Origin: DASPXK01 sp035637315
GTDB taxonomy: Bacteria > Chloroflexota > UBA6077 > JACCZL01
NCBI GenBank assembly: GCA_035637315.1
Contig: DASPXK010000127.1
Coordinates: 1 to 14,596 of the forward strand
Direction of reading: 5' to 3'
DNA length: 14,596 nucleotides
A program made the translations under genes and the position numbers. Under the pieces are notes generated by a model. The model saw nothing but the letters and a program-made list of their open reading frames with translations, ran no database searches and was not told the DNA's origin. Within the stretch, counting starts at the first letter, position 1; each line of letters begins with the position of its first letter. This document shows, one piece after another, positions 1 to 6,385 of the stretch.

Positions 1-1
1 G

Positions 2-349
2 CCGTGGTTCGAGGACTTCAACGAGGCCCAGCTTGTCAAAGGCAGGGCCGAGGTCAGGATCGACCCGGACTTTGCCAAGACCGTGGACCTGAGCCAGAAG
101 TACCACGTCTTCCTGCAGCCGCTCGACACCAAGATCAAGGGCTTGGCCGTTGTGGCGCGGCTCGCCGATCGCTTCATCGTCGAAGACCAGGCCGGCGGAG
201 CTGAAGGGGCGTTCAGCTACCGGGTGCTGGCGCGACGGCTCGGCACGCGGGCCACTCGGCTGGAGCTGGTGAACCTACCGGCTACGATTCCGCTCGAGGT
301 GTTCCGCTCCCAGGACGACGAGGGCGTCATAGCCCCGGGCGGGCGGTAG
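2..349 (+). CDS. C-terminal part of a conserved repeat/surface-type protein (5' end outside window)
   Basis: The reading frame is open from the window edge to TAG at 347-349, giving about 115 residues. They start with PWFEDFNEAQLVKG and continue with AEVRIDPDFAKTV, KYHVFLQPLD, KGLAVVARLADRFIVED and FSYRVLARR. This order (WFEDFGEAxLVxGxAxVxLDPxFAxTV, then YHVFLTP, then KGLxV, then FxVxE, then FxYRxxAKR) is one I recall as a conserved C-terminal module of large uncharacterised proteins from Chloroflexi, Acidobacteria and other environmental bacteria. Those proteins often carry beta-helix-like repeats before it. No catalytic residues are recognisable and the role is unknown. The protease gene starts 42 bp downstream on the same strand, so co-transcription is possible. 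An ATG at 83 is only internal. The last codons lie in a direct repeat that recurs at 2749-2780. Confidence 0.75.
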   Translation, partial: PWFEDFNEAQLVKGRAEVRIDPDFAKTVDLSQKYHVFLQPLDTKIKGLAVVARLADRFIVEDQAGGAEGAFSYRVLARRLGTRATRLELVNLPATIPLEVFRSQDDEGVIAPGGR

Positions 350-364
350 TGCCCGGGAGCGGCC
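332..364 (+). repeat. Direct repeat, copy A (flanks protease gene)
   Basis: A 33-bp stretch spans the stop codon of the first gene. A 32-bp second copy at 2749-2780 has the same orientation, with about 30 of 33 aligned positions identical and one 1-bp gap. Both contain the core GGGCGGGCGGTAGTGCCC. Weaker similarity continues for about 15 bp downstream (TCGCT then CGATG). The two copies bracket the protease gene. Confidence 0.6.
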
Positions 365-376
365 TGTTCGCTCGAT

Positions 377-384
377 GGGGGAGG
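377..384 (+). promoter_or_regulatory. Ribosome binding site of the S8 protease gene
   Basis: GGGGGAGG lies 7 nt before the ATG at 392. It decides the start: the next in-frame ATG (codon 6) has no such site, and starting at 392 gives a complete n-region for the signal peptide. Confidence 0.6.
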
Positions 385-391
385 CAGAGCG

Positions 392-2461
392 ATGGAGCCA
401 CGACACATGCTTAGGCTGGCGCTGGGACTGGTCCTGGCCCTCGCCATGCTCGGCGGGCCGGGCGCACCGGCCACCGCTCAGCAGCCGGGCCGCGGAACAT
501 TTCCGCGCATTCAGCCGACCACCAAGCATCCGAAGATCGACTCGCAGCTCATGGGCGTCGCCCTCGCCTTCGCGCAGCGCGGCGAATCCGCTGCGCTCGA
601 CGAGGCCCGCAAGCGACGGCTCATCGTGATCCGCTCCAAAGTGCGGGTCGTGGTCGAGAGCGCCGGGCGTGATCGATCTGGCGCACTGGCCGCTATTAGG
701 GCGGCGGGCGGCGACGTCGAGCTGGAGAGTGGCAACGCGATCCGGGCATTGCTGCCGCCCTCGGCCATCCAACGGGTTGGCGAGGACCCCGCGGTCCGCT
801 TACTCCGCCTACCGGCCCGCCCAGTCCCAGTTGACTTGACTCCGAGTGACCCTGGCAAGCTGCTCAATCCGTGCATCGACCCCGGGATCTGCCCTAAACC
901 CAAGCCGGTCGACGGCGAGGGCGTCAAAGCCACCAACGCCGACAAGTGGCACGCTGCCGGCTTTACCGGGGCCGGCCAGAATGTCGCGGTCATCGATGTC
1001 GGATTCAAGGGCTACAAGGCGCGCCAGGCCACCGGCGATCTGCCCGCCACGCTCGTGACGAAAGACAACTGCGAGGCGGGCATGTTCGATGGGCCGGACG
1101 CATTGCCCCATGGCACCGCGGTGGCCGAAGTCGTGCACGAGATGGCGCCCGACGCCGCCTTGCACCTCGTGTGTGTGGCAGACGAAGTGACTCTCAACAT
1201 GGGTGCCGGCTTCGTGAGCAGCCTGAACAACCTGATCGTCAATCACTCCGTGACCTGGCCCAACACCTCGCGTGGCGACGGCACGTTTCCGCCGGCCGAC
1301 TTCGAGCACGGCGTCTCGCCAGAGGAGACAGTTCAGCAGCTCAGCCAGCTTGGCGCCCTCTGGGTCAACGCCGCGGGTAACGAGACGAAAGCGCACTGGG
1401 CTGGCTTCTTCGACGACACCAACGCGGACGGCTGGAACAACTTCCCGGTGCCCTTCACCACCACTAATCAGGAGTACATCGAGCTCCATGTCCCCGCCGG
1501 ACAGGAGTTCTGCGTCCACCTCAAGTGGGACGATTGGCCCGCTTCCAATGTGGACTTCGACCTCTACGTTTTCCTGACCAGCTCGATCCTCCTCGCCTCG
1601 TCGGAGAACGAGCAGTCCGGTACGCAGCGACCGACTGAGACGGCCTGCAGCGCCAACCTGGATAACTTCACGCAAACGTACTGGATTGCCATTCAGAAGG
1701 CGAGCGGCTCCGCCAACCCGCCGAAACGGTTCGACCTCTTCACCCCGAAGTCGACTCTCCAATTCCCCGAGGCTGCCGTCAGCGTTGGCGAGCCGGCCAC
1801 CTCGCCCAAGGCCATGGCGGCTGGCGCGATCTGCTGGAAAAATGACGTCCTAATGTCGTACAGCTCGCGGGGAACAACGATCGACGCCCGAATCAAGCCC
1901 GACATCGCCGGGCCTTCCCATGTCTCCTCAGCCAGCTATGGCGAGTTCAAGAGCTGTAGCGCCGACAGCTTCTCCGGCGGCTTTGGTGGAACGTCAGCCG
2001 CCGCGCCACATGTGGCCGGCGCCGCTGCGCTGAGGAAACAAGCCTCGCCCAGCTCCACCGCGGCGGACCTTCAGTCGTGGTTGGAGAAGCGGGCCATCGA
2101 TCTCGGGGTGTCGGGCAAAGATAACCTCTACGGGGCGGGCAAGCTCTGGCTGGGCGAGCCGACGAGCGACATCGCTACCATCTGCTGCCCGCCTGAGAAG
2201 ATCAAGATCAAGATGCGACAGAGCCAGGGCCCGGACTCCCAGGACGTCGAGTTCGAAGCCGTCGCCAATCTCTGCAAGGACTGCACCGTGGCGCGGGTTC
2301 AGTGGTCGTTTGGCGATGGCCAGACCTCCGAGCGGAATCCGGTGGTCCATCACTATGAGCAGCCAGGCACGTACCGCGTTAGTCTCGCCGTGACCGACAA
2401 TCGCGGGCTGACGCTCGCGACATCGGAGACGATCGACGTACGCCAACCGGTCCGGCGGTGA
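392..2461 (+). CDS. Secreted subtilisin-family (S8) serine protease with C-terminal PKD domain
   Basis: This 689-residue protein is predicted to be exported. Residues 1-29 form a signal peptide (MEPRHM, a hydrophobic core LRLALGLVLALAML, then a cleavage-type APATA before QQ). Residues 30-150 resemble a propeptide. The catalytic domain covers about 185-585: Asp202 in VAVIDVGF, His240 in HGTAVAEVVHEMAP, oxyanion-hole Asn330 in NAAGN and Ser535 in GGTSAAAPHVAG. Residues 350-455 interrupt this domain and look like a beta-sandwich insert of the pre-peptidase C-terminal type (ELHVPAGQEFCVHLKWDDW, VDFDLYVF). A PKD domain covers about 618-684 (WSFGDGQTSE, HHYEQPGTYRVSLAVTD) and is typically used for binding polymeric substrates. 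The cysteine pairs suggest an extracytoplasmic protein. It should be an extracellular endopeptidase; the substrate is unknown. The catalytic set is complete and there is no sign of decay. Confidence 0.93.
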   Translation: MEPRHMLRLALGLVLALAMLGGPGAPATAQQPGRGTFPRIQPTTKHPKIDSQLMGVALAFAQRGESAALDEARKRRLIVIRSKVRVVVESAGRDRSGALAAIRAAGGDVELESGNAIRALLPPSAIQRVGEDPAVRLLRLPARPVPVDLTPSDPGKLLNPCIDPGICPKPKPVDGEGVKATNADKWHAAGFTGAGQNVAVIDVGFKGYKARQATGDLPATLVTKDNCEAGMFDGPDALPHGTAVAEVVHEMAPDAALHLVCVADEVTLNMGAGFVSSLNNLIVNHSVTWPNTSRGDGTFPPADFEHGVSPEETVQQLSQLGALWVNAAGNETKAHWAGFFDDTNADGWNNFPVPFTTTNQEYIELHVPAGQEFCVHLKWDDWPASNVDFDLYVFLTSSILLASSENEQSGTQRPTETACSANLDNFTQTYWIAIQKASGSANPPKRFDLFTPKSTLQFPEAAVSVGEPATSPKAMAAGAICWKNDVLMSYSSRGTTIDARIKPDIAGPSHVSSASYGEFKSCSADSFSGGFGGTSAAAPHVAGAAALRKQASPSSTAADLQSWLEKRAIDLGVSGKDNLYGAGKLWLGEPTSDIATICCPPEKIKIKMRQSQGPDSQDVEFEAVANLCKDCTVARVQWSFGDGQTSERNPVVHHYEQPGTYRVSLAVTDNRGLTLATSETIDVRQPVRR

Positions 2462-2485
2462 AGAGCCTGGCGCGGCGGGCTGGCC

Positions 2486-2782
2486 TCAGCGTGTGGCCGG
2501 CCCGCCTCGCTCGGCAGCCAAAGACGGGATAGGGTCGCCTCGGATGATCAGGTCCCAGACCTCCAGCCGCTCGCGCGGAAGCTCCGTGGGCACTATGGGT
2601 ACTCCGGGATCACCGGGAACGCGCGGCTGCTCGCCCGCTTCCTCAGCGCGGTCAAACGCCGCTGGCGGTGCTGGCTGAACCGCCAGTCCAGGAGTTCGCT
2701 CGACTGCCGGTACAGGTGAATAAATCCGGGCCAGCCGACGGTGCCATGGCCCTGGGCGGGCGGTAGTGCCCTGAGCGGCCAT
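2486..2782 (-). CDS. Small hypothetical ORF following tyrS (doubtful)
   Basis: This 98-codon frame starts with ATG only 2 bp after the tyrS stop. The first two thirds are rich in Pro, Ala and Arg and look poorly conserved; the end (ERLEVWDLIIRGDPIPSLAA) looks more like real protein. No Shine-Dalgarno sequence precedes the ATG, and no family is recognised. The start overlaps direct repeat copy B, so its first codons are repeat sequence. It could be translated by coupling to tyrS, or be a chance frame in G+C-rich DNA. The other strand of this 323-bp gap (2462-2784) shows only a frame ending GAMALGGR at TAG 2764-2766, comparable to the VIAPGGR end of the first gene. Nothing else was seen in the gap. 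Confidence 0.3.
   Translation of the reverse strand: MAAQGTTARPGPWHRRLARIYSPVPAVERTPGLAVQPAPPAAFDRAEEAGEQPRVPGDPGVPIVPTELPRERLEVWDLIIRGDPIPSLAAERGGPATR
2749..2780 (+). repeat. Direct repeat, copy B (flanks protease gene)
   Basis: Second copy of the repeat at 332-364, in the same orientation, about 2.4 kb away. In the plus frame it ends in ALGGR followed by TAG, as copy A ends in APGGR followed by TAG. It may therefore be the decayed 3' end of a paralogue of the first gene, or a small dispersed repeat. Confidence 0.55.
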
Positions 2783-2784
2783 CG

Positions 2785-4038
2785 CTACGATGCGGCGACT
2801 ATGAGGTGGTACCGCTTTTTGCCCGCCCGCAGCAGCAGTCGCCCATCGTGGCCAAGGTCCGCGCGGGTCACCTTGTAGCTGGTCGCCTCGATGCGCCGGT
2901 CGCCCAGATACGCGCCGCCTTGGATGATCAATCGCCGGGCGGCCGCCCTTGAGGGCGCCAACTGGCTGCGGACCAGGAGGTCGACCACGTCAATGCCCTC
3001 CGCCAGTTGCTCAGGTGCCACGGGCGTACTTGGGACAACCTCGAGCCAGGCCTCTTCTTTCAGCCGCGCCTCAGCGGAGCCAAACAGCGCCCGGGCACCG
3101 ATCTGGGCCTCCCCCGCTGCCGTCTCGCCATGGGTCAGTCGGGTCGCCTCGAAGGCCAGGACGTCTTTCGCGGCCCGCAGCTCGGCCCCCTCGAGCGACT
3201 CGAGGCGGCGGATCTCGTCCTCGGGTAGGCAGGTGAAGAGGCGCAGGAAGCGGCCGACGTCGGCGTCTTCGGTGTTGACCCAGAACTGATAGAAGTCGTA
3301 CGCGCTCGTCCGCTCCGACGACAGCCACACGGCGCCGGCCTCGGTCTTGCCCATCTTGACGCCGGAGGCCGTCAGGATCAGCGGCGCGACCAGGGCGAAC
3401 GCCTCGGCCCCCTCGACGCGGCGGATCAGCTCCACGCCGGCCAGGATGTTGAACCACTGGTCGGTGCCGCCCACTTGCAGCACGCAGCCGTACTCCCGAT
3501 ACAAGTGCAAGAAGTCGTACGACTGGAGCAAGGCGTAGTTCAGCTCGATGAAGCTCAGCCCCGAGCTCTGGAGCCGATCGCGGTAGGTCTCGTGCTGGAG
3601 CAGTTGATTGACGCTGAAGTGCCGCCCGATCTCGCGCAAGAAGTCCACGTACTTCAACTGCAGGAGCCAATCGGCGTTGTCGACCATCAGCGCCCGACCG
3701 CCGCCGAAGTCCAGGTAGCGCCCGAGCTGGGCCTTGATGCCAGCCATGTTCTGGGCGATCTGCTGGCGTGACAACAGCGGTCGCGCTTCGGCCTTGTCGG
3801 TCGGGTCGCCGACCATCGTCGTGCCACCGCCCGCGACGGCGATCGGCCGATGGCCGGCCCGCTGGAGGTGGGCCATCATCATCATCGGGACCAGATGGCC
3901 GACGGTCAGGCTGGGTGCCGTGGCGTCGTAGCCGCAATACAGCGTGATCGGCCGCCGCAGCGCGTCCCGAAGCGCGTGGTCGTTCGACGTCTGGTGGACG
4001 AAACCCCGCTCCACGAGCAGGTCAAACGCGCTTTCCAT
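2785..4038 (-). CDS. tyrS: Tyrosine--tRNA ligase
   Basis: The product charges tRNA-Tyr with tyrosine using ATP in the cytoplasm (class I synthetase). From the ATG at 4038 it has 417 residues, close to the roughly 420 of the long bacterial TyrRS type. The Rossmann catalytic domain has LYCGYDATAPS (33-43), a HIGH-type signature TVGH (45-48), GGGTTMVGDP (70-79), the tyrosine-pocket region QSYDF (172-176), QVGGTDQW (188-195) and a KMSKS-type loop KMGKT (228-232). A tRNA-binding S4 domain covers about 350-412 (PSRAAARRLIIQGG, LLLRAGKKRYHLI). An upstream in-frame ATG at 4056 is less likely: its bases belong to a 19-bp repeat array and it lacks a ribosome site, whereas 4038 is preceded by CAGGGAG and gives the usual N-terminus MESAFDLLVERG. 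KMGKT instead of KMSKS is a known variant in this family. No T-box leader is visible upstream. Confidence 0.95.
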   Translation of the reverse strand: MESAFDLLVERGFVHQTSNDHALRDALRRPITLYCGYDATAPSLTVGHLVPMMMMAHLQRAGHRPIAVAGGGTTMVGDPTDKAEARPLLSRQQIAQNMAGIKAQLGRYLDFGGGRALMVDNADWLLQLKYVDFLREIGRHFSVNQLLQHETYRDRLQSSGLSFIELNYALLQSYDFLHLYREYGCVLQVGGTDQWFNILAGVELIRRVEGAEAFALVAPLILTASGVKMGKTEAGAVWLSSERTSAYDFYQFWVNTEDADVGRFLRLFTCLPEDEIRRLESLEGAELRAAKDVLAFEATRLTHGETAAGEAQIGARALFGSAEARLKEEAWLEVVPSTPVAPEQLAEGIDVVDLLVRSQLAPSRAAARRLIIQGGAYLGDRRIEATSYKVTRADLGHDGRLLLRAGKKRYHLIVAAS

Positions 4039-4050
4039 GTCTCCCTGCGG

Positions 4051-4100
4051 TGTCATTCTGAGTCTTCATTGTCATCCTGAGACTTCCTTGTCATCCTGAG
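4051..4100 (+). repeat. 19-bp tandem repeat overlapping the upstream tyrS ATG
   Basis: Units begin at 4051, 4070 and 4089. The first two read TGTCATTCTGAGTCTTCAT and TGTCATCCTGAGACTTCCT; the third shares TGTCATCCTGAG and then runs into the hairpin element. The CAT at 4054-4056 is the ATG of the longer tyrS reading frame. Confidence 0.8.
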
Positions 4101-4155
4101 CGCAGCGAAGGATCCGCAGCCTGGACACGGATCCTTCGCTTCCCTCAGGATGACA
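4089..4155. repeat. Long inverted repeat (REP-like hairpin element) between dppC-like gene and tyrS
   Basis: Two 28-bp arms (4089-4116 and 4128-4155) are complementary at 26 of 28 positions around an 11-bp loop. The outer end reads TGTCATCCTGAG and the inner end GAAGGATCCG. I recall this CATCCTGAGCG...GAAGGATC motif as a dispersed intergenic palindrome in many environmental bacterial genomes. The RNA would form a strong hairpin between the permease and tyrS messages and could act as terminator or attenuator; there is no clear U-tract. Confidence 0.85.
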
Positions 4156-4209
4156 GTTCTGGCCAGTGTCTTTCCAGGTGCATTCAAACAAATGGTACTC
4201 AATGAGGTG

Positions 4210-5160
4210 CTACTCGGTGGTCCCTGTGCGGCCCGCCTTCAGGCGCGGAACAAGTGCGCTGCGCGGGTCCAGCGCGTCGCGGACGCCGTCGCCTATGACG
4301 CTGAAGCCGAACACGGTCAGGAAGATCGCCATGCCTGGGAAGAAGCTCACCCACGGCGCCCCTTCCAGGTAGTTGCGGCCCGCGTTGAGCATCGAGCCCC
4401 AGGTCGGCGTTGGGGGCTGGGCCCCCAGACCCAGGAAGGAGAGTGAGGCCTCGGAGAGAACGGAGAAGGCCAGCCGCAGCGAGGCCAGCACGATGATCGG
4501 GCCGAGCGTGTTGGGCAGGACGTGGCCAACCATCACTCGCAGGTCGTCCGCGCCGAGGGCGCGGGCGGCCTCGACGAACTCCTTCGGCCGCAGCGTCAGC
4601 ACCTGGCCGCGCACCAGTCGCGCGAACGAGGGGATGTTCACGATCCCGATCGCGACCATCGCGTTCTGGAGGCTGGGGCCGAGTACCGCTGTGATCGCGA
4701 TCGCCAGCACCAGCGACGGGAAGGCCAGGAGCGCGTCGATCGCGCGCATGATCAGGTTGTCGATCCAGCCTCCACCCCAGTAGCCGGCGACCAGCCCCAG
4801 CGCCGTCCCGACGACCAGCGCCAGGGCCACCGAGACCAGGCCAACCTGGAGCGAGATCCGTCCGCCGTAGACGACCCGCGTGAACACGTCGCGTCCGAGC
4901 TCGTCGGTCCCGAACAGATGCAGCGAGCTGGGTGGGTCCAGGACTAGCTCGATGTCCTGGGTGATCGGACTCTGGGCGAGCAGCAGCGGCAGCCCGGCCG
5001 AGGCGACGGCCAGCAGCGCGATCATCGCAGTCCCAGCCATCGCCAGCCGCTGGCGACGATAGCGCCCCGCGAACCCGCCCGCCCCGACGAGCCAGACGTT
5101 GCCCGGGCTGTCCGCCTTTCGGCCGGCCTCGGTCGTCCGTTCTACAGCCCGCTCGATCAT
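4210..5160 (-). CDS. ABC transporter permease, DppC/OppC type
   Basis: Inner-membrane permease of 316 residues of the peptide/nickel (DppC/OppC) class. It has an N-terminal cytoplasmic tail ending GRYRRQRLAM, then TM1 (about 40-62), then the class signature HLFGTDELGRDVFTRVVYGG (81-100), then TM helices at about 104-126, 138-160, 165-180, 222-245 and 274-292. The ATPase-contacting EAA loop is EFVEAARALGADD with GHVLPN (194-217). The substrate cannot be told from the sequence: peptides, nickel or others are possible. The ATG at 5160 was chosen because the frame upstream of it runs through the palindrome and back into the preceding permease gene out of frame; no strong ribosome site precedes it. 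The gene lies 85 bp after the DppB-like gene and should be co-transcribed. No binding protein or ATPase gene follows; tyrS comes next. Confidence 0.9.
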   Translation of the reverse strand: MIERAVERTTEAGRKADSPGNVWLVGAGGFAGRYRRQRLAMAGTAMIALLAVASAGLPLLLAQSPITQDIELVLDPPSSLHLFGTDELGRDVFTRVVYGGRISLQVGLVSVALALVVGTALGLVAGYWGGGWIDNLIMRAIDALLAFPSLVLAIAITAVLGPSLQNAMVAIGIVNIPSFARLVRGQVLTLRPKEFVEAARALGADDLRVMVGHVLPNTLGPIIVLASLRLAFSVLSEASLSFLGLGAQPPTPTWGSMLNAGRNYLEGAPWVSFFPGMAIFLTVFGFSVIGDGVRDALDPRSALVPRLKAGRTGTTE

Positions 5161-5167
5161 GCTGGCA

Positions 5168-5184
5168 GCGGGCGAGACGCCCGC
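5168..5184. repeat. 17-bp palindrome GCGGGCG-AGA-CGCCCGC
   Basis: Perfect 7-bp arms around a 3-bp loop, in the gap between the two permease genes and 7 bp upstream of the DppC-like start codon. Followed by GGTCCC, it resembles small dispersed palindromes (GCGGGCGAGACGCCCGCGGT) that I recall from several bacterial genomes. In mRNA it would place a hairpin where a ribosome site is expected. Confidence 0.7.
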
Positions 5185-5215
5185 GGTCCCGGCGGTGTCA
5201 CCTCTGGTGTCCACT

Positions 5216-5250
5216 CCTGACGGCTGACGGCTGATAGCTGAAAGCTCATC
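5216..5250 (+). repeat. Heptanucleotide array, GCTGANN family, overlapping a stop codon
   Basis: Five contiguous 7-bp units read CCTGACG, GCTGACG, GCTGATA, GCTGAAA and GCTCATC. The last unit contains the TGA stop (5246-5248, minus strand) of the DppB-like gene. Positions 5215-5236 match 10499-10520 at 21 of 22 bases, so both belong to one dispersed family. Confidence 0.85.
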
Positions 5251-6190
5251 CGTACTTGATCCGTGGGTCCAAGTACGCGTACAGCAAGTCGACCACCAGA
5301 TTGACCGCCAGGAAGACCAGTGCCAGGAAGAGGACGACGCCCTGGACGACTGGGAAGTCGCGGTTGAAGATGTTCTCCACGGCGAGCCGGCCAACGCCCG
5401 GCAGCGCGAAGATCTGCTCCACGATGACGGCCCCGCCGAGCAGGTGGCCCGCCGACAGCCCGGCCACCGTCACGACCGGGATGAGCGCGTTGCGCAGGGC
5501 GTGGCGGCGAATGACGATCGCCTCGCGCAGGCCTTTGGCTCTGGCGGTCAGGACGTACTCCTGGTCGAGCACCTCCAGCAGGCTGGAGCGGGCGATGCGG
5601 GTGATCACCGCCGCGCTGCCGGCCGCCAGCGTTATGGCCGGCATCACCATCAGCTTCAAGCTCGTCGCCAGGTCGACAGTCGGGCTGACGTAGCCGGTCG
5701 GCGGCAGCCAGCGCAGGTGCAGCGCCAGCACGAAGATCAGCAGGATGCCCAGAAAGAAGCTGGGCACAGCCACGCCGAGCAGCGATGCCGCGGTCGCGGC
5801 CAGGTCGAGCGCGGTGCCGCGCTTGACGGCCGAGACGATCCCGGCCGGCAGCGCCACGACGAGCGCCAGCACGATCGACAACACGGCCAGCTCCGTCGTG
5901 GCTGGCAGGCGCTGGCCGATGAGCTCGCTGACTGGCTGCTTGCTGCGGATCGATTTGCCAAGGTCGCCGCGCACGGCCCGCCCCAGCCAGACCGCGTACT
6001 GGACTGGAACTGGCTGGTCCAGCCCCAGCTCACGCCGTGTAGCCTCGATGACCCGCTGGTCGCGCTCCTCGCCCAGCATGATGGTCACCGGATCGCCCGG
6101 CGTCAGGTGGATCAACGAGAAGACACCCAGGCTCACCAGAAAGAGGACCGGGATGGTGGATACCAGGCGCTGAACGACGTAAGCGATCAT
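5246..6190 (-). CDS. ABC transporter permease, DppB/OppB type
   Basis: Inner-membrane permease of 314 residues, the usual length for DppB/OppB. The N-terminus MIAYVVQRLVSTIPVLFLVS with LIHLTPGDPV (27-36) is the class hallmark. TM helices lie at about 9-30, 100-122, 133-157, 176-197, 235-257 and 284-306. The EAA loop is EYVLTARAKGLREAIVIRRH with ALRNALIP (211-238), and the protein ends in LLYAYLDPRIKYG. It pairs with the DppC-like permease downstream to form the channel of a peptide- or nickel-class importer. No ribosome site precedes the ATG; instead a 7-bp repeat array ends 2 bp before it. The message runs divergently from thiD across a 195-bp gap. Confidence 0.93.
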   Translation of the reverse strand: MIAYVVQRLVSTIPVLFLVSLGVFSLIHLTPGDPVTIMLGEERDQRVIEATRRELGLDQPVPVQYAVWLGRAVRGDLGKSIRSKQPVSELIGQRLPATTELAVLSIVLALVVALPAGIVSAVKRGTALDLAATAASLLGVAVPSFFLGILLIFVLALHLRWLPPTGYVSPTVDLATSLKLMVMPAITLAAGSAAVITRIARSSLLEVLDQEYVLTARAKGLREAIVIRRHALRNALIPVVTVAGLSAGHLLGGAVIVEQIFALPGVGRLAVENIFNRDFPVVQGVVLFLALVFLAVNLVVDLLYAYLDPRIKYG

Positions 6191-6192
6191 GC

Positions 6193-6213
6193 GAGTGGGT
6201 AGTGGGCAGTGGG
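6193..6213 (+). repeat. Heptanucleotide array, NAGTGGG family, 2 bp from a start codon
   Basis: Three contiguous units GAGTGGG, TAGTGGG and CAGTGGG. On the minus strand the array (CCCACTN) occupies the place of the ribosome binding site of the DppB-like gene. Confidence 0.75.
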
Positions 6214-6291
6214 GGTGATCCTAACAGTCCGCCTGCGCCAGGAAAACCCCCTCCCCAATCAATCCTCACCCCCACCCGATCTCCCCCGGCC

Positions 6292-6336
6292 ACGTTGGCC
6301 ATCTTGGCCATCTTGGCCACCTTGGCCACCTTGCCC
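6292..6336 (+). repeat. 9-bp tandem array (ATCTTGGCC-type) in the permease/thiD gap
   Basis: Five contiguous 9-bp units: ACGTTGGCC, ATCTTGGCC twice, ACCTTGGCC and ACCTTGCCC. The array lies in the divergent intergenic region, between 50 and 95 bp upstream of thiD. Its period of three codons yields open frames on both strands (VAKVAKMAKM on the minus strand), which I regard as by-products. Confidence 0.85.
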
Positions 6337-6385
6337 ACCTACGGCGGCGGCCGCGTTACAATCCGACCCGAGGCATCCGCTGATA

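Noticed and set aside
809..1762. 317-codon minus-strand frame opposite the protease gene
   Set aside because: It lies fully antisense to a gene with an intact catalytic triad, shows no recognisable motifs, and is expected in G+C-rich DNA.
3071..3937. 288-codon minus-strand frame inside tyrS
   Set aside because: It is a frame-shifted reading of tyrS with an Arg/Pro-rich, low-complexity product.
4039..4209. T-box leader upstream of tyrS
   Set aside because: No conserved T-box antiterminator sequence is seen; the structure is a dispersed inverted repeat.
5161..5394. Extended N-terminus for the DppC-like permease (start at 5394)
   Set aside because: The extra 78 residues are an out-of-frame reading of the preceding permease gene, the heptamer array and the palindrome; the family N-terminus begins near 5160.
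6030..6338. Small minus-strand protein with VAKVAKMAKM repeats
   Set aside because: It is a product of reading the 9-bp array followed by an out-of-frame part of the DppB-like gene.
6209..6385. Extended thiD start at GTG 6209
   Set aside because: The added residues are Pro/Trp-rich translation of the 9-bp repeat array and are not part of ThiD.
6214..6385. TPP riboswitch upstream of thiD
   Set aside because: Neither the CTGAGA-type nor the ACCTGA-type conserved blocks are present; the leader is mostly pyrimidine-rich sequence and 9-bp repeats.
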